From NCBI GenBank assembly GCA_019095985.1, contig CM032666.1:56605698-56669697 (forward strand): DNA of 64,000 nucleotides, given 5' to 3'. Source of the stretch: Streblospio benedicti (taxonomy: Eukaryota > Annelida > Polychaeta > Spionida > Spionidae). The notes beneath the pieces were generated by a model. The model made no database searches. It was not told the DNA's origin and was given only the letters and a program-made list of their open reading frames with translations. Made by a program: the position numbers and the translations under genes. The first letter of the stretch is position 1, and each line of letters starts with the position of its first letter. Of this stretch, positions 1 through 11,197 are shown piece by piece.

Positions 1-35
1 AATCCATTGGGCTCAAAAGAAGGTTTCTACTTTAC

Positions 36-3000
36 CTTGCTGTTGCCCTTTTCAAGCTCGATCTTGGCCCTGGTCGCCTCGTATCGAGCCTCTCTCAGCT
101 CCTTCCTCAGCTCTTCGTTGTGGCCCGTCAGGTTGTCCACCTGGGCCTTGAGGTAGAGTGTGGTGTCGTAACGACCCAGCATGTTCTTAGAGTCGATTGC
201 CTGAAACATTGAAATTGTCAGAAAACTAGACATATGGTTGCGGACCACAAAATTTTGCAGTTTTTGCCAGTATTTTTTAAGAAAAAGCACGAAATTAGAA
301 CTACTAAACAACACAGAACATAATACCTCATTTCATGAAACAATACAGTACAAGCTCTAATTATGACCACCACTATATAAAGACCACTTCTTTATAAGAC
401 TGTTTCACGGTCACAAGTCTTCATAAAGAGACCATATCGCACCTCCATAGAGACCACATCACTATAAGACTACTTGAAGGAAGTCTATTGGATGGTCTTA
501 AAAGAGGTTCTACTGTATTGAACACCTCTTCAAAATGATTACAAATTCAGGTTGGTGTATTATCAACCCCACATATTCTTTGGGTTGCTTGAAATGTTCT
601 AATTGTGTATTTCTGCGATTGTTCTACACTTCTTATACACCAAATATTACAGAATTACACTTGATTCACGTTAGTAGTCCCTAAAAAGCGATTACAAAAT
701 TAAACTTACAGCAAGCATCCTTTCCAGTGTTGGGCACTGTATCGTTTCTCCATCCTTGCCACTGTGTTCCTTCAAGGCATCCAGAATCTCCTTCATTCCT
801 TTCTCCAACTGTTTGTTTTCATTTTCCACCTCTGTACTCTTAGCCTAAAGCAGTAGTTCACATGGATTTCAGTTTTTGGTTGTATGAAAAAATATAAATA
901 TTGTGATAGTGACATCACTATGGCAGCTAGAAATGTGCTATACAAGAATTCTAGAAACTTGTAGAATTGCAGATGGTAAGAGATTCAATATGAATTTTCC
1001 ATGTGTTAATAAATTATTAACTGAAAATAAAATAAATTCAAGTCTCACTCGTTAATGTAAGACTTGTGACATTATTCTTTAAATCAGACAACCACAAGAG
1101 AGTGTAAAATTATACATCCCTCTTTTTTTATCTCATATTTCTCACAACTATCTCTTTACACCCTTTTCCCCCATTGATCACTTAGAATTCTACCACTCAC
1201 AACCCCCCTTTTTTTAAAATCAAAATTAAAGTCAATGTAAGGTTAAGTTATGTTTTCAAATACCACATCTAGATACACCTATATTGGATACTCATCTACT
1301 AAAACAAGATACACCTGTGTATTTTTGCTACCTTAAGCTGGGAGTTCTCCTCACTGATTCGCTTTAACTTCTGCTCTGTCTTCTCTACCTCTTTTTCAGC
1401 CTGCTGATGCTGAAAGTAACAACAGTGTCAATTTTAGACATACTTGTTAATATATTTGTCCTTTAGTGGCTAAAAAGGGAAATGATGATACTCCATTAGT
1501 ATGATCTATCAATGTTGGTTGTCCAAAGTAATAATACAATGACTTACTCTGGCGCGAAGTTCGTCCCTCTCCGCATCAGCTTTAATTCCTCTCGTCACTT
1601 CGCTCACACTGTTCTTCTCCTGTAAAAATAAACTCATGTCAAATTCCACCCTGTCCACATACATTTTTTTTACCTTACAACATTCTGTCCCAATGAGTGG
1701 AAAATGTTTTAAACGCGCAACATATTTCATTTAACAATAGAACTGACATATCGGCTGTTTCTTTCCAATATTGTGGTCACGTGGAGAGACTCTTTTTGCA
1801 TTCAAAATGGCTGATTGGTGACATCATTGACATTCTACAGCCTAAACATGAGCAGAAGGCCCTATGCTCACTAAAAAGCCACCGCCATCCATCATAACTA
1901 TTGAGATGTCAACAATACTACTGTAAAAAAAGAATTGTGGATGAAGAAATGTCACTACTCTAGTTATTTGTACCAATGACATACCTTTATATAAAGGGCC
2001 ACAAATTGGAGAAAAATTATACTTGTCTAGAAAAATTTACCCGTCCTAATTAAGATTTACACCTCCAAATCAACAAACTCCACATAAATGCAATTGAAGG
2101 TGATGTCTGCAGTGACTGAGAACACTAGTCCATAAGATAAGTAACTCAAAATTTTCACCCCTCCTCACAGTACAGACACCGATTTCAGATGATAGGATGT
2201 GTAGGACCGAATGACAGGATAGGTATTATACAATGACCTTGTTATCCGTGACCCCATTATACAAATATCCAAACCCCCTGTTGTCCCTGACCTTGAGTTG
2301 GTCGATGAATCCGTCGACGGCGACAATGTCGTCTGCCGTGAGTCCGAGTGCGACGGCGCGCGCCCCGGACGCCTGCGCCAGACGCCGGATCGTCTGCTTC
2401 AGCTCAATGCGCTCCTCTTCCAGCCGCTCCAGCTGGAACCGGAGAGTCACGTAAATGTAGTGAATGTGTGAAAATGGAAATGTATCGAATGTGTGTGAAT
2501 GGAAATGTATCGAATGTGTGTGAATGGAAATGTATCGATTGTGTGTGAATGGAAATGCATCGAATGTGTGTGAATGGAAATGTATCGATTTTGTGTGAAT
2601 GGAAATGCATCGAATGTGTGTGAATGGAAATGGATCGAATGTGTGTGAATGGAAATGTGATTGTTTGGAGTCACATTTCATTGTTGTCATGCTCTAGCGA
2701 GTTTTCATTCATGCCAGGTCACTTGCATCCTTGACACACTTCAATGAATTGCCTTTCTCAACTCCCCAAGGAGCATACAACACTGTAGGAAAATATATGT
2801 AAATGTAATCTTTAAATGTAAGCTGTAAAATGTAAAATAAACTAAATTTGAAATGGGTTTTGATGTAAATATAGTAGGTTATGTTTAATAGCTATTGTTG
2901 CTAAAGTAAACATGTACATTTAATCTACTTTAGAATTTCCATACACTCTCCCTTCAGCTGCTCCAGCGATGATGGGTTGTTCTTATAACACTCATTGAGG

Positions 3001-6000
3001 GCCCCGCTGCTGCCTCACCTCTTTCTGCAGCACCCTGTTGAGGGCCCTGTCCTCCTGCATACGGACGCCCTTCCTCTTCTTGAACTCTCCCATGTCGAGG
3101 GGTTCGCGGGGGTCAAGCCCGAGCCGTTCTCGCAGGTCTTCAGACTCGTCGTACAGCTCGTTCATCTTGAGCTCACACTGGTTGACGTGCTGCGTCAACT
3201 CCTCTATTTGCCTGGTCAATAGCAGAGTGCCATGTGAGGGTTTTTATAAGGCGCATTTTATTGACTGTATATAATTATGCAAGAGCCCAAAGCGCCCTTA
3301 AATTCAAATAACCCGAACAGTTTGAAAAACTGATAGGTTTTTACACACAAAATATATACTCGATACTCTAAAAAGTGGTCGAAAAATGGAATCATAAATT
3401 TCATGTGAAAAAACGTTAGAAAGCAATATGATCGAATGATCGTTATATGATTGAATTATAAATCAAGATTCTACACATTATTATCACTAGCTATTCCGGA
3501 CTAATCTGTAGTATTTACCTGTCTCGCACATTGATCTGTGTCTTCAGGTTTTTTATGTCAGCAACAGCCTCCGGAAGACCGTATACTCCCTACAACACAA
3601 ACACAAACTTTACTGCTTTATCAAGGACTCATTTGACTTGTAACGTTTTACATTCCAACAAAATAGCTTCGTTTTATAGATGTTCTTCAAATTGCACGGA
3701 GCTTTCCTAATCTAAACAAAAATACTTAGTCAGTCAGCCAAAATTGAAACTTGAAACTTTGAGCTTTCACTGATTTTAAGCTATATGATGAACACATATC
3801 TGAAGCCCTATGTGTATACATAAGAACACTCACAGGTTCAAACTAATGAACCAAATATAAAGTACACGTGCACTCACGGACTCGAGCTGGCGGACCATGT
3901 TGAGCGCCTCATTGAGCTCCTTGTCCTTCTCGCGGGCGTCTTCCTCGGCCTGAGCTGCTCGAGCCTCCGCGTCACGCATCATCGCCTCCTGGTGGCGCAG
4001 CGTGCCCTGAAGCGTGGCAACCTTGCTCTGCTGGCGGTCACCGCGCGATGCTGCAAATATAGATGGATGAGCGAGTTATGATGAGTGGGATGGTGGTCTT
4101 TTTGATGAGTGAGCATTGAGGATGGGCGGGATGGTGGTCTTTTTGTAAAGGTCTTGGACCTTCAGGAATGGTCATATTATTACAGAGGTTGTCTCAATAA
4201 AGAGGTGGTCTTGAATTTAAGTTCTACTATATGTTTAAACCCAGACCATCATGAATTTGCAAATCTTGGTCTCAATTGGAGGTTCTTCAGTATCTTAAAC
4301 AGGACCATAGTACATTTTCCAAGCTCGGTCTTAACAAAAAGTTCTATTGTATGTTTACACCAAACGGTCGTACATTTTCCGAGCTCGTTGCGCACATCGT
4401 CCATGAGAAGAGCGTTGCTCTCGAAGTCCCCAACTGCCTCCTCAAGACGCCGCTTCAAGGTCTCAATCTTCTGATCTCTCTCCTCCAGTGCCTGGAAAAA
4501 ATCACAGCGTCAATGATTGCTAACTGTAAACTAACCTTTGTGTTGCGTTCTAGTTGTGATTAGTGTGTAAATAGTACTTATTGTTATGATGCTTTGGATG
4601 TACAACCACAGTGTTCTCTCAATACATACCATGACTCAGAAGAAAAATATTCTCTCAACACCCACCCTGCCACATCCCGACTTCTCTCAACACCCACCTT
4701 TGTGAGTGCAACGACGGATGTCTTCTCGCTGTCCATGTCATAGCTGTTGATGCGCTGCTTCAGTTCGGCCACCGTCTGCTGTAACTCCAACACCCGCGCG
4801 TCCTGGCAAAACAGATTACCGTAGAAAAAAAGATTTCCTATCAAAGGTTCTTTGGAAGAAGGGAGTAATGTACAGTTGCAATATCAATTTGTTTAAAGTA
4901 GCCTACATAAAAATTTAAAGCTGCATTCATGTGCTTCTTCTAAACCCGTAAAGATACCAGGTTCCAACTTCCCATATATGGAAAATTCAATCGCAGTCCA
5001 AATCTATCAAAGGGGGATTCAAGCGGGGAATTTAATATAAAGTGAGTCGGGTGGTATGGCCACCAGGAAAATTTTTAAATTCTGTATCGTTTAAGTTCCA
5101 GAGGATGAGGGAGCGGGGTGAAACAACTAAACCCACACACATGCCACTGCTATTGAAAAGTTGATTAAGTACATGTACATTTCATAGCCTGCCCCTAAAT
5201 TAATCAAGGCTCAACATTAAACACCATAGGCTGTATTGTCTCAACACCCATCGCAAGTGCTATGACATAAGACAGGCATCCATAAAACAAACAATTGCTT
5301 GATATATGATGATATACATATCCGCAAAGCTGATATATTCTACTCTATTTCACAATCAGAGCAATCCCCATACTGTCTCAACATCCACTAACAACTTACT
5401 ACTCTATTTCCCACTCAAAGCAATTGGCGTATTGTCTCAACACCCACCTTGTCTGCGAGTGCGGTGCGCCACTCCTCGACCTTGGCGTTGACCTGCACCA
5501 TGATGTTGTCGTCCTGGTCCGAGCGTGAGCGAACCTGCGCCGTCAGACCGTCAATCTGGAGCAGAGGCCGAACGTTAGCACAACATACTGGCAGGGAATG
5601 TGACTCGTTCAGTAGAACACTCGCCTTCTGTGGCGAGTGACTCTTAATTTACACTGGCCATGTTCAATCCAAACTAGCCATCCTTAGTAATAAAAGTGTT
5701 GGAATCAAGTAATCATACTCACCGACTGTGGCGAGTGACTTTGAATTTACACTAGCCAACAGAAATTTACACTAGCCAGGGGCGAGTGGCAAGTGCTTAA
5801 TCAACACCCTGGGCTAGTCAGGTAAGGGTATGTCACTTGTTTGGGAATGAATATCAGACGTATACTGTGTGAAGACTATATGTATATTTCTTTCTTTAGG
5901 TGTAAGTTTGGCAAATACTGGGATAAACGGGTTAATATATGACGTAATCATTGTGATGGAATGGAATAGTAGTGCGAGGTTGTATGTGGTTGATGTGAAG

Positions 6001-9000
6001 AACTAATCTCGGAATACACTACAGTATAAATATCAAATTTTCTTTCAGTTTTCGTTAGCAAGCACATTCCTACCACTACTTTGATTTATATTGTTGAAGA
6101 TGATTTACCTATTTACTATATAAAACGGCCCTGATGGGACTCAAATAAAAACTACGTTGCCTCCCATATTGTTAGTACATGGTCATGCAACTTACACTTG
6201 AAGGGCAAAGATGAAGAAAAGAAAAAGATCAGTACCTGGTCTTTCAGCATGTCATTTTCTCTCTGCAGCCTCGATAAAGCAGAATCACCTTTGTCAACAA
6301 CATTCTGAAAATACAATCAATCAAACTCTTCATTGAACTTTGAAAAGAAAATACAGTAGTTCAAAACTTGTCATACACATATATATATATATATAATAGA
6401 AGAAAAATCATACTTATCCACAGGACAAGCATCTTGAAAAATATATCTGTCCTATTCCTAAAATTTGCTCATCCCATTCAATAAACCTTTAATGTAAATG
6501 CAATTGTCTCCTTAATTTATACTGATCAATACGACTCAATATTGACCTATACTGACAACAAATAGTAGTGGCCATCTTGATGGCCATTTTGGATATGTGA
6601 CCTCAAATTACAAAAACTACGCAATTACTCGTCTCCGACTACAGGACCTCGACTTATCTGTGGCCCTGCATATAATTGGACTTTTTGTTTCATTAAAAGG
6701 TAGGCACAATATGAAGGCAATACCTTCAATTTGAGGTAGTCATCAGTCGTCTTCTCAATTTCCATCTTGCCTTCTCGCAACTCCGTCTTCATCGTGTCAA
6801 TTCTGTTCTCCAGCTCAACGTTCATTTCAACCAAATTCTACAAAAATGCATTGGAATGTCATGAAACAGCCGAGGATAATAAATTGGTAAATTGTTTAGC
6901 ATATTTCTAATTAGATTTGAATCATTGAATCTGATAATAATAGAATATGAATTCAGAATGCGCTATGTTGTGGACGTCATACTAAAAATCTAGTATCTTT
7001 ATATGGGTCATGCATTAATACTCTAATAGATAATGTGTTTGGTGTAAAAATACATATTATTGTGCTCAAATAGGATTCTACCTTTTATACTTTTATTTTA
7101 CAAAAACTCCTAAATTATTATCTACCACCTGTACTAAAATAAGAGAATATATATAAAACCTTGTGAAACCCACCATTACCAGAAAAAAAAAGATTCTCTC
7201 CCCAATCATCTTAAATTTATAAAAAAAATCAAATCCCCACCTTCCCCAAACCACGCCCATTATTCCACCACACCTCACCAAGAAACAGAAAAACACAAGA
7301 TGAATCTCCAATTTCCTCACACAACCTAAAAAAAAGTTTTAAAAAATCATTCCTGAGCCTGCCTTCAAAACCTCAAAATAGAAAACACAAGGTCAATCTC
7401 TCATTCCCCCATGCAACCTATAAAATGTTGTCTATTTTCAAATCTATCCCATCTCCCCGAACTAGAGAACTTTAAAAAAATCAAAAGCCCCCTACCTCCA
7501 CTAGATATCTGCCCATGAACAGGGTCAGGATTAGCCACTCGTCTGCTCGTATTGACTGCATGTAGTAAAAACTAGTGGAGGACGAGTGCTAATTTTTAGA
7601 AACTCGTCCTTTTACAAGGAGCAATTCTGAATAATTTGTCATACAGATATAGAGTTTGCACAAGGATGACGATTACATTTTTTGCAGGACGAGTAGATAT
7701 CTGAGGGTTACTAGTCCTGCTGACGAGTAACACTTTTCCACCTAATTCTGACCCTGATGAACCCCCTCGCCCGCACTGACCCTGTTCTCCTCGAGCGCGG
7801 CGTTGAGCAGCTTGTTCTTCTGGCTGATCTTGTCGCGGTACTCTGAGTCATCGTCGCGTCGCGCCACCATCGACTCACGCTGCGCGTCCAGCTGTCGCTG
7901 GTAGTCGCGCAGGTCTTCACGCATCTGGTCGTTGTCTTTGCGCAGGTCGCGCAACTCACGCTCCGCATCCTCCGCACGCTGGATGTACTGTGGGCACGCA
8001 AACAACAGCAAGTTATGTATATTTAAACATGAACGGTTAGTCGGCAGACTGAAGATTTTGACGACTGTTGTCGCTGAAGGTGACGTGGCGTTGTTGAGAA
8101 TTTTTAGAATCTCTGCACTGTCTGCTGAGTCTGCACACGCCATGAATATTTTTTTTCTAATTTTTGCTTTATATTATTCTGTTATATTGTATAAAATTTG
8201 TTTCAAGAAGTAATAACATGCGAATACTTTCAATCACGAACGTACAATTACTCAATCCAGCAGACAACAAAAAGAGTTGATTCATTTGTGATATGCTGAT
8301 TTATTTTTTCAACTTAAAACAAATATCAAAACATAGAAATGCAAGATCATTTATGGGGAGAAATTATCAAGGTTAATACTAGTAGTTTTAATCATCTTCC
8401 TCATCATAAATAGAAACTTCCTTGTGTGCATATTTATTAATATTATAATCTTCAACTGATGATCAAATATCAATCTTCAACTTCTTATGTAAAATACAAG
8501 TATTGATACAACCATCCAACTGCCCACCTTCATGTAAAGGCTCATCCCAAATACGGATTGTCTCAAAATATGAATATGAACCTTTGAATTTCCAATGTAA
8601 ATCCACATTCATGTAAAACCCCACCCCTAAATTGAGAATCTTTTTCAGCCTAAGAGACCATGGGCATTTGGATAGTCGCATGTATACACTAACAACCATC
8701 TATGAAACATAAAGATTTTGAATAACAACTATTGAAACCAATCAATAAAAATTACATGTTGAACTCCATCAGATAACTGAAGTTTAACCTTCACAAACAA
8801 AAAAAGGTTCATGCATTACTCTTTTAAATATTTAAAGTAAATTATGGATTATGGAGCTAATTTATGAACAATTTTTAAATTTATCATTTTCTTAAATTTC
8901 TTTCTCATAAAAATGTTGGCCTCATTAGAAATATATATGAAAAACAGCTCATTCACACCATTATTTAAATAAATCTGCATTGCTAATCAAAAACGTCACA

Positions 9001-10956
9001 TTGAGACGTCAGAGACATGCTAAACTATATTTTAAACTTAAACCAACCAGTCTGATTTTGAATTCATAGTCTAATACTAAACATATAAAACAAGACTGTT
9101 GCCATAAGTTGCAAAGTTATGGTAATTACCCGATCAAGCTGCATCTTCTCATCATGTAGCTGCCGATCCCTGTCCTTAAGGTCTTTCTGCAGAACACTGA
9201 TCTGGTTTTCCAGCTCATTAAGTTCTTCACGCAGATACCTAATGATAACAAGAACAATTACACATATTTAGGTTGCCCATAAGACATGTAACAATAAAAT
9301 ATTACAATCAAACCATTTGTTAATAAATCTTATAGCATCATTGCAAGTATTTATATAAAAACTCACAAAAATTAATTTGTGTGGAATAAGATGTAAAACA
9401 TTGAAATACATTGCAATAGTCAGTGCTGTATATACAGATGAACTTTGAAAATGTAACTTTAATATCATAGCATCACAAGGACAGTTTAACATTTAATTGT
9501 TCGAAGCTACGGATAAGGACCCATCCTATAGTCCTTAAAATATCTTAACCTTAATTTCTTTTTCAGGATACAAGTCCTATGTAAAAGTATAATTTTTCTC
9601 CTATTCTGTTCAGCAGATATGGAGCAATATCAATAAAACTTCAGGCACCTGGTGTCACGAGATGATTCCCGGGCCCAAAGCCACGTTTTCAGCTCTCTGT
9701 TTTCTCGCTCCAAGTTGGCAATTTCTTGTCGCAGATCTTCCATCGCTTGATCTAATTTAACATACAACAGTAATATTGCATGGTGCCACTTTCCTGTACA
9801 TGTAGTACAGTTTATAAATCCTAACAATTAAACAATTTCATCTGAGAGTTGCAGCATTATTTTCAACAAATAGTTTATCTTTTATTTTAAACCAATGTCA
9901 CTATCTAAAATGAATTGTACTTGGTTTAAGAACAAAAATCAACCATTGGTTATGAAAGTCTATCTTTGCACTGTATTGCAGTCAATTTGCAGATGAACAA
10001 AATAAATCTTTTACAGCCTATTAGTATTATTTAGCAATTTTGTGAAGTCTTTACATAGCATATGGTATCATTTTTCGTACTACGTTTTTCTTTCTGTGCT
10101 GTCAAATAAGTTCTAAAATATTTTCAAAATGTTTTGAATTCTATTCAGCTTTTCAGCTGTAAAGAGTTCTAATCATAATCATTCACGGTTTAAGTATGAC
10201 ATGGCAATTCGTAAAATGTGAATCACTCACTTTCCAACTGTATTCCATTACTATCACTAAATCTAAAAAGACATCTGTATTTTGTTTGAATAAGCCTATC
10301 AATCAAATCATATCAGCCGTACCCTTCTGCGCCTTGGACTTGCCCACATCGGCGGCAGCATCTTGAAGTTCTTCCTCAGCCACCTGCAGCTGAGTGGACT
10401 TGATCAGCATGAGACTCTGACTGATTTTAAACAACTGTTTGAGACGCTCAGGATCATCTTCCCCACTGGCGTCAAACTGTAATTGACAGTAATAAATTAC
10501 CATATATGACATGCTTTTTTTTTTTTTACTTTTAGGATGAACAGTCATCTATGAGGTTGGGATTTTTTAGAAAGTGGAAATTCAGTAGTTAGATTTTCAG
10601 ATGGTCAAAATTTTGGTGGGTCATTTTTATTGGTGTGAAGTCTTCATTAGTTATCTACTGCATTTCTAATAGACAATTTCATATATTGATTTTATTAAGA
10701 TTCAATTAAAACAGTAATACTAATTTACTTTAGATTTTATTCATAAATAGATACATTCATGTGCATAAATATCTCGTACACACTAACACATTTTATCTAA
10801 AATTCACTATTTTCTGATGTATTTAACTCAAATGTTTTCAAATTATTGTAATGTTACCTCAGCGAGGATGTCAAAAATATCTTCTGCTTTAGCATCATCT
10901 TCCTCAAGGTCTTCCACATTCAATTTCATGAACCTCTTCCAGTCTAGGGGAGCCAT
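36..10956 (-). CDS. CEP290: CEP290, N-terminal 738 codons (gene continues past the left edge)
   Basis: Large coiled-coil protein of the ciliary transition zone and centriolar satellites; in known animals it bridges axoneme and ciliary membrane and gates protein entry. Coding exons in transcript order: 10956-10858, 10476-10323, 9751-9649, 9238-9130, 7987-7781, 6837-6724, 6304-6236, 5555-5448, 4802-4698, 4491-4374, 4050-3878, 3589-3519, 3211-3019, 2432-2292, 1619-1548, 1409-1332, 844-710, 200-36. All junctions are AG/GT and phases agree, giving 738 codons. The start reads MAPLDWKRFMKLNVEDL, like the human opening. Later landmarks match human CEP290 by recall: RDYQRQLDAQRES, IMVQVNAKVEEW, EDAREKDKELNEAL, LRERLGLDPREPLDM, LKAQVDNLTGHNEELRKEL. 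Nearly the whole sequence is heptad-rich coiled coil. Human CEP290 has about 2,480 residues, so some 70% lies outside the window. Confidence 0.95.
340..525. repeat. Interspersed repeat rich in GACCAC / GGTTCTACTGTA motifs
   Basis: Many reiterations of AAAGACCAC, AGAGACCA and GGTCTTA end in AGAGGTTCTACTGTA. The same vocabulary recurs at 4110-4370 and near 29430-29580, so this is a dispersed family in introns of both CEP290 and ARID2. Class unknown; no coding capacity. Confidence 0.5.
2455..2665. repeat. 25-bp minisatellite, about 8 copies, in a CEP290 intron
   Basis: Unit on the plus strand is roughly GAATGTGTGTGAATGGAAAT plus GYATC, repeated about eight times with a few substitutions. It starts about 20 bp beyond the acceptor of the CEP290 exon 2292-2432. 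On the minus strand the unit has no stop in any frame. Because 25 is not a multiple of three, all three frames read the same His/Phe/Ser/Thr-rich 25-residue periodic peptide. Confidence 0.95.
2706..2790 (-). repeat. SINE tail fragment (minus strand)
   Basis: The stretch CTTTCTCAACTCCC..GGAGCATACAACAC is the reverse complement of the tail module of the SINE at 13.84-14.29 kb (14165-14222 there). Only the tail is present, so this is a broken copy lying in a CEP290 intron. Confidence 0.6.
4110..4370. repeat. Interspersed repeat abutting a CEP290 splice donor
   Basis: Related to the repeat at 340-525, with GGTGGTCTT, GAGGTTGTCTC and GTTCTAYTRTATGTTTA motifs. It contains GTACATTTTCCAAGCTCG at 4311-4328, which copies with one mismatch the end of the CEP290 exon 4374-4491 and its donor at 4371-4388. 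Confidence 0.55.
4612..4698. repeat. Repeated splice-donor context of CEP290 exon 4698-4802
   Basis: TCTCTCAACACCCACC occurs at 4651-4666 and 4683-4698, with a degenerate third copy near 4615-4631. Read on the minus strand, each copy carries GGTGGGTGTTGAGAGA, the true donor being the copy nearest the exon. The intron therefore starts with tandem donor-like sites about 32 nt apart. Confidence 0.75.
5337..5449. repeat. Two-copy tandem repeat (about 61 bp) at the donor of CEP290 exon 5448-5555
   Basis: TACTCTATTTCMCA at 5339 and again at 5400 is followed in both copies by CAAWGCAATYSSC and then TGTCTCAACAYCCAC. The second copy ends on the real donor (minus strand AAG/GTGGGTG). A more remote partial copy (TATTGTCTCAACACCCA) lies near 5235. 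The pattern matches that at the neighbouring exon 4698-4802. Confidence 0.7.
5592..5811. mobile_element. MITE-like element with CAGGG ends (hAT-like)
   Basis: The ends start CAGGGAATGTGACTCG and, inverted, CAGGGTGTTGATTAAGC. The interior holds two direct copies of a TGTGGCGAGTGACT..TTTACACT module (about 5628 and 5728). No protein-coding capacity. The CAGGG ends suggest a non-autonomous hAT-like transposon; no clear target duplication was seen. It lies in a CEP290 intron. Confidence 0.45.
7520..7756. mobile_element. MITE with terminal inverted repeats CAGGGTCAGGATTAG, copy 1
   Basis: The left end reads CAGGGTCAGGATTAGCCACT; the right end is the inverse of CAGGGTCAGAATTAGG. A 5-bp direct repeat, ATGAA, flanks the element. 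The interior contains several ACTCGTCC/GGACGAGT blocks and is non-coding. Relatives lie at 16810-17039 and 36780-36923. The right end is about 25 bp from the donor of the CEP290 exon 7781-7987. Confidence 0.7.
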
Positions 10957-10981
10957 CTTGAGGTTTGGGATGACTCCACCA
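10858..10981 (-). other. CEP290: CEP290 first coding exon with 25-nt 5' leader
   Basis: The exon is bounded by an acceptor (ttttag) just above 10981 and a donor (gtaaca) below 10858. The first ATG is at 10956-10954. The leader upstream of it begins at a splice acceptor, so at least one non-coding exon must lie further up, between about 11.0 and 15 kb. A GC-rich patch at 11750-11880 is the most likely place, but I could not define a convincing donor there. Confidence 0.8.
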
Positions 10982-11176
10982 CTAAAATTACAGTGTTTCA
11001 TTTCAAGCTATGATTTTCCACCATAAATATTTTGTTTTCTTGACAATTTGTATCCATACTATGAAAGGCTATCAGCAATCAATCCTTGCATTATCTCGGC
11101 CTGTGACACTGTGTATTTGCAAAATAGGACACTGGTCAGATAAGATAAGAGTAGAAAATAATCATTTAAGCTGTTT

Positions 11177-11197
11177 GGGGTGGGGTGGGGGGTGGGG
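11177..11197 (+). other. G-quadruplex-forming run
   Basis: GGGGTGGGGTGGGGGGTGGG is followed by one more G: four G-runs with single-T loops. It lies about 200 bp upstream of the first CEP290 coding exon, in its 5' intron or promoter. The G-rich strand is the template strand for CEP290. Confidence 0.7.

Noticed and set aside
2226-2690. His-rich 154-residue reading frame on the minus strand
   Set aside because: Most of it is the 25-bp minisatellite read through plus the genuine CEP290 exon 2292-2432. The array lies upstream of a clear acceptor and is intronic.
7093-7320. Phe-rich 75-residue minus-strand frame in a CEP290 intron
   Set aside because: Low-complexity A/T-rich intron between supported exons.
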